DNA of 49,968 bases, taken from positions 1 to 49,968 of the forward strand of contig NZ_JASISO010000055.1 in NCBI RefSeq assembly GCF_030063135.1. Reading direction: 5' to 3'. This DNA is from Streptomyces sp. G-G2 (lineage in GTDB: Bacteria; Actinomycetota; Actinomycetes; Streptomycetales; Streptomycetaceae). Made by a program: the position numbers and the translations under genes. The stretch's first letter is position 1, and each line of letters starts with the position of its first letter. The notes under the pieces were generated by a model. It had not been told where the DNA came from, made no database searches, and saw nothing but the letters and a program-made list of their open reading frames with translations. Positions 1 to 7,348 of this stretch are shown piece after piece.

Positions 1-1083
1 CCCCTCAACGGGTTCGCGCTGGCCTCCTTGCTGGTCGGGCTGCTCTGCTTCCCGCCGCTCGGGGTGGTCTTCGCGATCGTGGCCCTGGTGCAGATCGGGG
101 CGAGGAAGGAGCGGGGCCGGACCCTCGCGATCGTCGGCCTGCTGGTGTCGGTGCTGGTGTCCGGTGTGCTGGTGTTCGCCGCCGACCGGCTGGTGGAACC
201 GGTGCGCGAGCGGCTGGCGAGCCTGGACGACCGGGGCGCGGCCGGTACGGGCCGTGCGGGCGCCGCGGACGAGGAGGTCGAGGGCGACGCGGTGGGCCTG
301 GAGGACGTCCGGCCGGGCGACTGCTTCAACGTGCCGGGCGGTGACCTGCTCGCCGACGCGCCCCTCGTCTTCGAGGTGCCGTGCGTCCGGCCGCACCACG
401 GCGAGGTGACGGCTTCCTACCTCGCGGACCCCGGAGCGTTCCCGGGCGACGACGCGCTGGCCTCGCGGGCGGAGGAGCGGTGCTGGCAGGCGCAGGACGC
501 GTACGCGATGGACACGTGGGCGCTGCCGGACTTCGCGGAGATGTACTTCTTCGCTCCCTCCGGCGACGAGTGGGCCGAGGGCAGGCGCAGCGTGCTGTGC
601 GTGCTCGGCACCACCGAGGACGAGCAGCGGGGCAGCCTCAAGCGGGACGCGACGATGCTGACGGCCGGGCAGGTGTCCTTCCTGAGCGCGGCGAACCGGC
701 TGGACTCGGCGCTGACCGCGGCGCCGGTGACCGACCTGAAGACCTCGCTGACCGAGTACCGGGCCTGGGCCGTGAAGGTGGAGGCGGCGATGGGCGGCGA
801 GGCGGCGGCGCTGAGGACCTCCGAGGCGGAGGCTCCGGCCGAGGCACTGCTGCGCGAGGTCGAGGCGGCCCGCAAGGAGTGGCAGACGGCGGCGCGGGCG
901 CAGCGGCCGGAGGAGTTCCGCGCGGCCTGGAGCCGGGCGGTGGGGGCGACCTCGGTCGAGACGGAGCGCAAGCTGCGCGGGGCGCTGGGGCTGGCGACGA
1001 GGGTGCCGTCGTGGCTGGAGGATTCGGACGGATCGGACTCGGGCTGGCTGGACGGGGAAGGCTCCGGCTCGCAGGCGGTGTAG
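1..1083 (+). CDS. DUF4190 / septum-formation-domain membrane protein, 5' truncated by window edge
   Basis: The frame is open from the first base (PLNGFALASLLVGLL), so the true start lies before the window. The N-terminal part has the NGFALAS-type helix and two hydrophobic segments typical of DUF4190 membrane proteins. The middle part (LEDVRPGDCFNVPGG through SVLCVLGT) resembles the Septum_form domain: a GDCF motif, an HHGEV stretch and several conserved Cys that may form disulphides outside the membrane. The last third is Glu/Ala-rich and probably helical. It is most likely a membrane protein with an extracytoplasmic domain. A role in septation is only suggested by the domain name; no partner is visible here. 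I am sure of the coding frame and fairly sure of the domain assignment. Confidence 0.8.
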   Translation, partial: PLNGFALASLLVGLLCFPPLGVVFAIVALVQIGARKERGRTLAIVGLLVSVLVSGVLVFAADRLVEPVRERLASLDDRGAAGTGRAGAADEEVEGDAVGLEDVRPGDCFNVPGGDLLADAPLVFEVPCVRPHHGEVTASYLADPGAFPGDDALASRAEERCWQAQDAYAMDTWALPDFAEMYFFAPSGDEWAEGRRSVLCVLGTTEDEQRGSLKRDATMLTAGQVSFLSAANRLDSALTAAPVTDLKTSLTEYRAWAVKVEAAMGGEAAALRTSEAEAPAEALLREVEAARKEWQTAARAQRPEEFRAAWSRAVGATSVETERKLRGALGLATRVPSWLEDSDGSDSGWLDGEGSGSQAV

Positions 1084-1187
1084 TCGGCGGGGCCGAGCGC
1101 GGGGTCAGTGGTGTAACGCACGGTAACGGAATCGAGTGACCTGGCTTCATCACTTCGAGTGAAACTCTGGCCCTTGCTTGCGATGTA

Positions 1188-1224
1188 CAACCGTAGGTTG
1201 CCAGGCTGTAGCTGTCTGTCAACC
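1188..1224. promoter_or_regulatory. Candidate operator upstream of the GntR gene
   Basis: The sequence CAACC-GTA-GGTTG (1188-1200) is a perfect inverted repeat. A third CAACC half-site lies at 1220-1224, and the GntR start codon is at 1240. GntR-family regulators often bind short inverted repeats in their own promoter, so autoregulation is plausible. This is inference from position and symmetry only. Confidence 0.4.
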
Positions 1225-1239
1225 TGATGGGAGTGGCTA

Positions 1240-1992
1240 GTGACTTTCGGTGAGCAGCCGGCCTATCTTCGCGTCGCCGGGGATCTGCGACGGAAGATCG
1301 TCGATGGGTCCCTGCCCCCGCACGCGCGGCTCCCCTCGCAGGCCCGTATCCGCGAGGAGTACGGCGTCTCCGACACGGTCGCCCTGGAGGCCCGCAAGGT
1401 CCTGATGGCCGAGGGCCTGGTCGAGGGCCGGTCCGGCTCAGGGACGTACGTCCGCGAACAGCCGGTGCCGCGCCGGGTCGCCCGGGCCGGCTACCGCACG
1501 GCGGGTGCCTCCACCCCGTTCCGGCAGGAGCAGTCGGACACGGGTACCCGCGGCACCTGGGAATCCAGCAGCGAGCAGACCGAGGCCCCGGCCGAGGTCG
1601 CGGGGCGCCTGGGGATCGAGGCGGGGGACCGGGTGATGCGCACGCGCTACGTGTTCCGCGACGCGGGTGAGGCGATGATGCTGTCCACCTCGTGGGAGCC
1701 CCTGGCCGTGACGGGCCGGACGCCGGTGATGCTGCCGGAGGAGGGGCCGCTGGGCGGGAGCGGGGTGGTGGAGCGGATGGCCGCCATCGACGTCGTCGTG
1801 GACAACGTGGTGGAGGAGGTCGGTGCGCGGCCGGGGCTGGCGGAGGAGATCCTCGCGCTGGGCGGGGTGCCGGGGCACGTGGTGCTGGTGATCGGGCGGA
1901 CGTACTTCGCCTCGGGTCGGGCGGTGGAGACCGCCGACGTGGTGGTCCCGGCCGACCGCTACCGCCTCGCCTATCACCTGCCGGTCCGCTGA
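1240..1992 (+). CDS. GntR-family transcriptional regulator (HutC subfamily)
   Basis: A 250-residue DNA-binding regulator. Residues about 6-75 form the winged helix-turn-helix: PAYLRVAGDLRRKI, then LPPHARLPSQARIREEYGVS, ending in the wing GRSGSGTYV. The remaining 150 residues match the UTRA effector domain of the HutC subgroup (RLGIEAGDRVMRTRYVF, ending PADRYRLAYHLPV). The GTG start is preceded by GGGAG at a suitable distance. It stands alone between unrelated genes, and its ligand and targets cannot be read from context. An inverted repeat at 1188-1200 may be its own operator. Confidence 0.92.
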   Translation: MTFGEQPAYLRVAGDLRRKIVDGSLPPHARLPSQARIREEYGVSDTVALEARKVLMAEGLVEGRSGSGTYVREQPVPRRVARAGYRTAGASTPFRQEQSDTGTRGTWESSSEQTEAPAEVAGRLGIEAGDRVMRTRYVFRDAGEAMMLSTSWEPLAVTGRTPVMLPEEGPLGGSGVVERMAAIDVVVDNVVEEVGARPGLAEEILALGGVPGHVVLVIGRTYFASGRAVETADVVVPADRYRLAYHLPVR

Positions 1993-2114
1993 CCCGGGCG
2001 GCGTGACGCCGCGGTGAGGCGGAGGGCTGCGGTGCAACCCGCGGGCGGCGCCGGAAGGTGACGGCCCGTCACGCGCGGGGCCCGGCCCCTCCCCCTCCGA
2101 CTGGCCGGCCTGGT

Positions 2115-2170
2115 GCCGCCGTTCCCCGCGCCGCCGTTCCCCGCGCGGCGATTCCCCGCGCGGCGATGAC
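2115..2170. repeat. 15-bp tandem repeat in the 381-bp gap after the GntR gene
   Basis: Two exact copies of GCCGCCGTTCCCCGC (2115-2129, 2130-2144) are followed by a variant (2145-2159) and a partial fourth copy. The gap from 1993 to 2373 has no convincing gene. Its right part (about 2265-2345) is noticeably AT-richer and probably holds the promoter of the SPOR gene, but I could not place clear -35/-10 boxes. Confidence 0.7.
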
Positions 2171-2373
2171 ACCGCCGATGCCGCCGCCGATGACCGCCGC
2201 GCACCTGGCCTGAACCGGCGTGCGCGGCTCACTCGTACGCATGGCCGGATGCATACGCCTCCGAGGTACCTCTTCGTGAAAAACCGTATCCGCTGAGTAA
2301 AGGTCGGGCGTAAGCTCGGGCATATGCGCAATGCGGTTTCCTGGGCGGGTACATCGGCGGAGGGTGAAGCGCG

Positions 2374-2562
2374 ATGAACGACAGCGGTGCCCTGCTCCCA
2401 TGGCTGGTCATACGGCAGGACGACAACGGCAACCGCTACCGGGTGGGCCGCTACCCCACCCGCGCCGAGGCCCAGAAGGTCGTCGACAGCCTCGACGACC
2501 GAGGACACAAGCAGCTCTACTGGGTCGAGCGGATCGGTCAGAACGCCACCACGATGAACTGA
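2374..2562 (+). CDS. Small SPOR-domain protein
   Basis: A 62-residue soluble protein with a good GGAGG before its ATG. The sequence (WLVIRQDDNGNRYRVGRYPT, AEAQKVVDSLDDRGHKQLYW) fits a minimal SPOR fold: beta strand, a helix containing RAEAQKVVDSL, then a strand. SPOR domains classically bind denuded glycan in septal peptidoglycan. This copy has no signal peptide or membrane segment, so a cytoplasmic role is more likely than wall binding. Small stand-alone versions are common in streptomycetes and, as far as I know, uncharacterised. It ends 26 bp before the NUDIX gene, which seems to have its own promoter. Confidence 0.8.
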   Translation: MNDSGALLPWLVIRQDDNGNRYRVGRYPTRAEAQKVVDSLDDRGHKQLYWVERIGQNATTMN

Positions 2563-2576
2563 ACACGGGCGTGGCA

Positions 2577-2582
2577 TAGGCT
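2577..2582 (+). promoter_or_regulatory. -10 element of a probable leaderless transcript (NUDIX gene)
   Basis: TAGGCT fits the actinomycete TANNNT -10 pattern and ends 6 nt before the ATG at 2589. There is no Shine-Dalgarno sequence in that space. This is the geometry of leaderless transcripts, with transcription beginning at or next to the A of ATG. Confidence 0.5.
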
Positions 2583-2588
2583 CCGTCC

Positions 2589-2993
2589 ATGACTGAACGC
2601 GTGGTCGTGGGCGGAGCCCTTTGTCATGACGGGCGCCTGCTGGCCGCCCGGCGCAGTGCGCCGCCCGAGCTGGCGGGCCGCTGGGAACTTCCGGGCGGCA
2701 AGGCCGAACCGGGTGAAACCGTCCCCGAGGCCCTGGTGCGGGAACTCCGCGAGGAACTGGGCGTGGAGAGCGAGGCCCTGGAGCGGATCCCGGGCGAGTG
2801 GGCGCTGAAGCCCGGCCTGGTCCTGCACGTGTGGACCGCGCGACTGCTCTCCGGTGAGCCCGCGCCCCTGGAGGACCACGACGAGCTGCGCTGGCTCGGC
2901 CCGGACGAGCTGGATTCGGTCGACTGGCTCGACCAGGACCGCCCGGCGGTCGCCGAGGCGGGCCGCCGTCTGCGCGCGGCCGTCGCCCGCTAG
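2589..2993 (+). CDS. NUDIX hydrolase (MutT-like)
   Basis: A 134-residue enzyme. The Nudix box is complete: GGKAEPGETVPEALVRELRE followed by ELGV, including the REXXEE metal-binding glutamates. The order (substrate strand VVVGGALCHDGRLLAARR, Nudix box, then DHDELRWLGPDEL) and the short length match MutT-type pyrophosphohydrolases that remove 8-oxo-dGTP or related oxidised nucleotides. Substrate choice among MutT paralogues cannot be decided from sequence. It probably has its own leaderless promoter (2577-2582). Confidence 0.9.
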   Translation: MTERVVVGGALCHDGRLLAARRSAPPELAGRWELPGGKAEPGETVPEALVRELREELGVESEALERIPGEWALKPGLVLHVWTARLLSGEPAPLEDHDELRWLGPDELDSVDWLDQDRPAVAEAGRRLRAAVAR

Positions 2994-3009
2994 GTCTCCG
3001 CTGCCTGTC

Positions 3010-3036
3010 GGGGCGGTCGGGGGCGGTCGGGGCGGG
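3010..3036 (+). other. G-rich tract with four G-runs (possible G-quadruplex)
   Basis: Four runs of 4, 5, 4 and 3 G lie within 27 bases, separated by short loops (CGGTC, CGGTC, C), in the gap between the NUDIX and ATPase genes. This meets the usual sequence rule for G-quadruplex formation. In a genome this GC-rich the pattern may be chance. Confidence 0.35.
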
Positions 3037-3142
3037 AGCACCGGGAGCGCCGGGGGGCGCGTACGGCTCACGGCGTAGGCCAGGTGCACCACAGTGCGCC
3101 GGTGCCTGAGGGTCTGATGGTACGGCGCCGCAATTATCGGGT

Positions 3143-3646
3143 ATGTCGCTATTAGTCCCTATCTCGTCCCTCCTCGTCGCTGACGAACCGGACTGGGGTC
3201 CGCTGCTGGCCCGGGAAGTGATCGACGTGATCGACACAGACGGTGAGTGTGCCGAATGGGACTTTCCCGCAGAGCCCGGCGCCGTCCGCACGGCCCGTCA
3301 CGCCGTACGCGGAAAGCTGCGTTCCTGGGGTCTGGACTCCGTCGGTGACGTGACCGTCCTCCTGGTCAGCGAGCTGGTCACCAACTCCCTGCGGTACGCT
3401 TCCGGCCCGATCGGGGTCCGATTGGTACGGCATGATCCCGCCACCGGGAATTCCTCCCGGGGCCCGGCGCTTCTCGTGGAGGTTTCCGATCCGCTTCCGG
3501 ATCCACCCCGTGAGCGCGTCGCCGCCCCCGACGACGAGGGCGGCCGCGGCCTGCACCTGGTGGCGGTTTCGGCCCAGCGCTGGGGGACCCGGCACGGGAA
3601 GTCGGGCAAGACAGTGTGGTTCGAATTGGCCCTGCCTGGTGAGTAA
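3143..3646 (+). CDS. ATP-binding protein, RsbW/anti-sigma-factor-kinase-like
   Basis: A 167-residue single-domain HATPase_c_2 protein. The N box is ELVTNSLRYA, the G1-like motif is VSDPLPDPP, and the G2 box is DEGGRGLHLV, followed by WGTRHGKSGKTVWFEL. Such proteins resemble RsbW/SpoIIAB kinases, which phosphorylate anti-anti-sigma factors and hold sigma factors. Streptomyces has many, mostly of unknown partner. The same fold occurs at the C terminus of the next protein (3796-6426), so the two may act on a common target. Codon 4 is TTA, with CTA before it; TTA is read by the bldA tRNA. The ATG has no clear ribosome-binding site, so a downstream start that excludes the TTA is possible. Confidence 0.85.
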   Translation: MSLLVPISSLLVADEPDWGPLLAREVIDVIDTDGECAEWDFPAEPGAVRTARHAVRGKLRSWGLDSVGDVTVLLVSELVTNSLRYASGPIGVRLVRHDPATGNSSRGPALLVEVSDPLPDPPRERVAAPDDEGGRGLHLVAVSAQRWGTRHGKSGKTVWFELALPGE

Positions 3647-3676
3647 CAAGGTGAAGGGTCTCTGACGATCACCTTG
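3647..3676. terminator. Small stem-loop after the RsbW-like gene
   Basis: CAAGGTGA (3647-3654) and TCACCTTG (3669-3676) form a perfect 8-bp stem directly after the TAA stop, with a 14-nt loop and no U tract. It may be a weak terminator or a 3'-end stabiliser. Confidence 0.4.
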
Positions 3677-3795
3677 CGTGGCTTGAAATGAACGAGACCG
3701 TGCTGTGATCGTGAACGCCGTGCCGAGCGTGCCCGTGGTGCTGAATACTGCGGTCATGGCCGGTCCGGTTGCAGTGAGCTGGAGGGGACGGTCGC

Positions 3796-6426
3796 GTGAG
3801 CGAAATACCTGCGCAGGCACATCAGGCCCCTGTGCCGAGGGAGGCATGGCACGACTCCCTGTGGCACAGCAGCCCGCCTGGCTCGATATATGACTACATA
3901 AAGGTCGCATCCTTCTCGATCGGGCCCGACGGCCTGATCGACCAGTGGAGTCTGCGCGCCGAGGAACTCTTCGGGCTGACCGCCGCCGAAGCGGCGGGAC
4001 GCGACCCGGTGGACGCCTTCATGCCCCCGGAGCTGCGCGCGGGCGCGCACCGGAGGGTCGCCGAGATCCTCGACGGCAAGGAATGGACCGGCCTGATCCC
4101 CTTCCGCATCCCTGACGGGGACGGTGCGCACGGGGTGGCTGAGATCTATGTGATGCCGACCGAGACCGCGACCGCCGAGCGGGCCGCGCTGTGCGTCGTG
4201 GTCGACGTACGCGCGCTGCGCCGGATCGAATCCGATCTCGCGGCCTCCCAGGCGATATTCGGCCAATCTCCGTTCGGCTTCCTGCTCTTTGGTACGGACC
4301 TCACCGTGCAGCGCGCCAACCGCCGCTTCGCCACCGTCTTCGGCGGCGACGCCGAGGAGCACCGCGGCCGCACCGTCCACGACTACCTGCCGCCGCACGA
4401 GGCCGACCGGATGGCCGCCGCCCTGAGCCGCGTCCTGGAGACCGGGGACTCCGTCACCGACCTCCGGATCACCGGCGCCGCCCCCGGCAGCCGGGAGCAC
4501 CGCCACTGGTCCATCAACCTCTACCGGGTCCACGGAGGCACCGGGCAGCCCATCGGCGTCGCGGGCCTCGGCACCGATGTCACCCGCCGTCACCTGGCCG
4601 CCCGTGAGGCCGCGGGCGTACGCCGCAACCTCGCCCTCCTCAACGAAGCGGGCCACCGGATCGGGAACTCCCTCGACCTGGAGACCACCGCCCGCGAACT
4701 CCTCGACGTCACCGTCCCCGGCTTCTGCGACCTGGCCGCCGTCGACCTCTACCAAGGCCTCCTGCTCGGCGACGACGACCGCGACCGCCCCGCCCGGCCG
4801 CACGGCCCCGGGGTCCCCTCGCTCCCCGGGGGCGGCCCCGGGCGCGCTCCCTCCGCCCCGCTGCGCCGGGTCGCCTTCGCCTCCGCGGTCTCCGACGCCC
4901 CGCTGTCCGGGCCCGGTCCCGGCGCGCTGGTCGCCGTAGGGGAGGTGCACAGCTATCCGGCCGGCTCGCCCGGCACCCTCGCCCTGCGGACCGCCCGGAC
5001 CCGGCTGCTCGACGGGAACGGACCGGACGACCTCGTCCAGTCCACCCTCGTCGTCCCGCTCGTCGCGCACGACACGGTGGTCGGGCTGGCCCAGTTCTCC
5101 CGTACGAAGGGCAGCGAGCCCTTCGGCGAACGCGACCGCGCCGTCGCCGTCGAACTCGCCGCGCGGGCCGCCGTGTGCATCGACAACGCGCGGCTCTACC
5201 GGCGCGAACACGAACGCGCGCTGATCCTCCAGCGCAGCCTGCTGCCCCCCGGCGACCCCGCCGCCGCGGGCCTCGACATCGCCTGCCGCTACCTGCCCGG
5301 CAACGCGGCGACCGAGGTCGGCGGCGACTGGTTCGACGTCATCGAGCTGCCCGGTCACCGCACCGCGCTCGTCGTCGGCGACGTCATGGGCCGCGGCCTG
5401 CGGGCCGCCGTCGCGATGGGCGAACTGCGCACCGCCGTAAGGACCCTGGCCCTGCTGGACCTGGAACCGGCGGAAGTGCTCACGGCCCTGGACGAGGTCG
5501 CCCGCGGCCTCGGCACCCCCGGCGGCTCCCAGCAGGCCTCGCGGGCCGCCCTGCAGTCCCGGGACGCCGACCTGTCCGAGGTGTACCTCGCCACCTGCGT
5601 CTACGCCGTCTACGACCCGGTGACCAGGCGCTGCACCATCGCCAACGCGGGCCACATGCCGCCCGTCCTGGTCGAACCCGCCGAACCCGGGGGGCCGCCC
5701 CGGCCCGCGCTCCTGCTGGAGGTGCCGACGGGGATGCCGCTCGGGGTGGGCGGCGAACCCTTCGAGGAGGTCGAGGTGGAACTGCCCGAGGGGGCCCTGC
5801 TCGCCCTCTACACCGACGGCCTCGTCGAATCCCGCGACCACCCGCTGGAGGAGGGGCTGCGCGGACTGCGGGAGGCTCTGGCGGATCCCGTCCGGCCGCT
5901 GGAGGACGTCTGCGACCACGTCCTGACCACGCTCGACACCCGGCACGGCGAGGACGACATCGCGCTGCTGATGGCCCGGGTCCAGGGCCTGCCGCTGGAC
6001 GCCGTCGGCGACTGGCAACTGCCGCGCGAGGCCCGCTCGGTGGGCCGGGCGCGGGAACTGGCCCGGGCGAAGCTGCCCGCGTGGGGGCTGGAGGGCCTGC
6101 TCGACACCACGGAACTGCTGGTGAGCGAGCTGGTCACGAACGCGCTGCGGTACGGGGAGGGCGAGATCCGGCTGCGGCTGCTGCTGGACCGGACCCTGGT
6201 GTGCGAAGTCTGGGACGCGAACCTGGCACAGCCGAGGCGGCGGCGGGCCCGGGACACGGACGAGGGCGGGCGCGGGCTCCAGCTGGTCGGGCTGCTCTCG
6301 GCCGGGTGGGGGACGCGGCGCACCCACCGGGGGAAGACGGTGTGGTTCGAGCTGCCGTTGCCGGGGGTGGTGGGGCAGGGAGCCACCGAACTGTCGGCGG
6401 AGCAGCTCCTGAGCCTGTACGGCTAG
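3796..6426 (+). CDS. SpoIIE-type PP2C phosphatase with PAS, GAF and HATPase domains
   Basis: An 876-residue multidomain regulator. In order it has PAS-1 (residues about 30-140), PAS-2 (about 145-270), GAF (about 285-475), a SpoIIE/PP2C phosphatase (about 480-700) and an RsbW-like HATPase (about 740-865). The phosphatase metal ligands are visible in EVGGDWFDV, VGDVMGRG, LYTDGLVE and EDDIALL. The kinase part has ELVTNALRYGEG and DEGGRGLQLVG. Proteins of this plan can both dephosphorylate and phosphorylate anti-anti-sigma factors in partner-switching circuits, with PAS/GAF sensing a signal. No membrane segment is seen. The GTG start follows GGAGGGG. A homologous stand-alone kinase is encoded just upstream. 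Confidence 0.93.
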   Translation: MSEIPAQAHQAPVPREAWHDSLWHSSPPGSIYDYIKVASFSIGPDGLIDQWSLRAEELFGLTAAEAAGRDPVDAFMPPELRAGAHRRVAEILDGKEWTGLIPFRIPDGDGAHGVAEIYVMPTETATAERAALCVVVDVRALRRIESDLAASQAIFGQSPFGFLLFGTDLTVQRANRRFATVFGGDAEEHRGRTVHDYLPPHEADRMAAALSRVLETGDSVTDLRITGAAPGSREHRHWSINLYRVHGGTGQPIGVAGLGTDVTRRHLAAREAAGVRRNLALLNEAGHRIGNSLDLETTARELLDVTVPGFCDLAAVDLYQGLLLGDDDRDRPARPHGPGVPSLPGGGPGRAPSAPLRRVAFASAVSDAPLSGPGPGALVAVGEVHSYPAGSPGTLALRTARTRLLDGNGPDDLVQSTLVVPLVAHDTVVGLAQFSRTKGSEPFGERDRAVAVELAARAAVCIDNARLYRREHERALILQRSLLPPGDPAAAGLDIACRYLPGNAATEVGGDWFDVIELPGHRTALVVGDVMGRGLRAAVAMGELRTAVRTLALLDLEPAEVLTALDEVARGLGTPGGSQQASRAALQSRDADLSEVYLATCVYAVYDPVTRRCTIANAGHMPPVLVEPAEPGGPPRPALLLEVPTGMPLGVGGEPFEEVEVELPEGALLALYTDGLVESRDHPLEEGLRGLREALADPVRPLEDVCDHVLTTLDTRHGEDDIALLMARVQGLPLDAVGDWQLPREARSVGRARELARAKLPAWGLEGLLDTTELLVSELVTNALRYGEGEIRLRLLLDRTLVCEVWDANLAQPRRRRARDTDEGGRGLQLVGLLSAGWGTRRTHRGKTVWFELPLPGVVGQGATELSAEQLLSLYG

Positions 6427-6474
6427 GCCGGCCGGGCGGGGCCGGGCCGGGGGGCCGCCGCTTCCGGGGCTCCG

Positions 6475-6560
6475 CCCCGCACCCCGCGTCCCGCGCCCCG
6501 AACCCCGCCCCGCACCCCGGGTCCCGAACCCCGCCCCGCACCCCGCGTCCCGAACGCCGG
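6475..6560. repeat. GC-rich direct repeats between convergent genes
   Basis: Three copies of a unit beginning CCCCGCACCCCG(C/G)GTCCCG start at 6475, 6508 and 6534; the last two are 26 bp apart. They follow a short CGGGGC-TCC-GCCCCG hairpin (about 6465-6479) of a type seen dispersed in Streptomyces genomes. The hairpin may end transcription from both sides. Confidence 0.6.
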
Positions 6561-6596
6561 CGGCCGGGCACGCTCCCGTCGGCGCCCCCGGAGGGT

Positions 6597-7313
6597 TCAG
6601 GCCGAGCCCGCCTTCAGGGCGGCCAGGCGGGCCTCGATCTCCGAGGTCTTGCCGAGGTCGTCCAGGGCCTCGAACTGGGCGTCCAGGGTGGACGCGGCCA
6701 GTTCCTGCTTGCCCAGGGCCATCGCCTCCTCGCGCCGGACCTTGTCCTCGAAGCGGTTCAGGTCGCTCGTCGGGTCCATCACGTCGATGTTCTTCACCGC
6801 GTCCATCATCGTGTTCTGCGCCTGCGCCGTCCTCGCGCGCGCCACCAGCTCGTCCCGCTTCGCCTGGAGCTCCGTCAGCTTCGACTTCATCGACGTCAGC
6901 CCGGACGTGAGCTTGTCCACGACCTCCGTCTGCGCGGCGATCGTCGGCTCCGCCGTCTTCGCCTCCTTCTCCGACTGCATCTGGCGGCCCAGCGCGACCT
7001 TCGCCAGGTTGTCGAACGTGTCGGCGTCGGCCACGCTGCCCGCCGCCCGCAGCTCATCGGCCTTCCGGCTCGCCGCGAGGGCCTTGCCGCCCCACTCGGC
7101 GGCCGCGTCCACGTCCTCCGTGTGGTCGGCCTCCAGCATCCGCAGGTTGCCGATGGTGGTCGCGACCGCCTGCTCCGCCTCCGAGATGTTGTTCGAGTAG
7201 TCCCGGATCAGCTGGTCCAGCATCTTCTGGGGGTCCTCCGCCTGGTCCAGCAGCGCGTTGACGTTGGCCTTCGCGAGCTGGGTGACGCGGCCGAGGACGG
7301 TCTGCTTGCTCAT
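6597..7313 (-). CDS. pspA: PspA/IM30-family protein
   Basis: A 238-residue, almost wholly helical protein. It starts MSKQTVLGRVTQLAKANVNA and continues ALLDQAEDPQKMLDQLIRDY, the typical PspA N-terminal amphipathic helix and DPxKML signature. The rest is long coiled coil (residues about 25-220) with no membrane span. PspA/IM30/Vipp1 proteins are ESCRT-III relatives that coat and protect stressed membranes. It is preceded by AAGGAG and lies 35 bp downstream of the TPM-domain gene on the same strand, so the two are probably co-transcribed as an envelope-stress unit. No PspBC or PspF homologue is nearby, as usual in actinobacteria. Confidence 0.92.
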   Translation of the reverse strand: MSKQTVLGRVTQLAKANVNALLDQAEDPQKMLDQLIRDYSNNISEAEQAVATTIGNLRMLEADHTEDVDAAAEWGGKALAASRKADELRAAGSVADADTFDNLAKVALGRQMQSEKEAKTAEPTIAAQTEVVDKLTSGLTSMKSKLTELQAKRDELVARARTAQAQNTMMDAVKNIDVMDPTSDLNRFEDKVRREEAMALGKQELAASTLDAQFEALDDLGKTSEIEARLAALKAGSA

Positions 7314-7348
7314 GGGTGCCTGCTCCTTGTGAGGAAGAACGGGTGACG

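Noticed and set aside
3754..6327. A long open reading frame on the minus strand opposite the SpoIIE-type gene
   Set aside because: The plus-strand gene has complete domains with catalytic residues; the opposite frame is only open because of GC bias and gives Gln/Gly/Arg-rich sequence with no motif.
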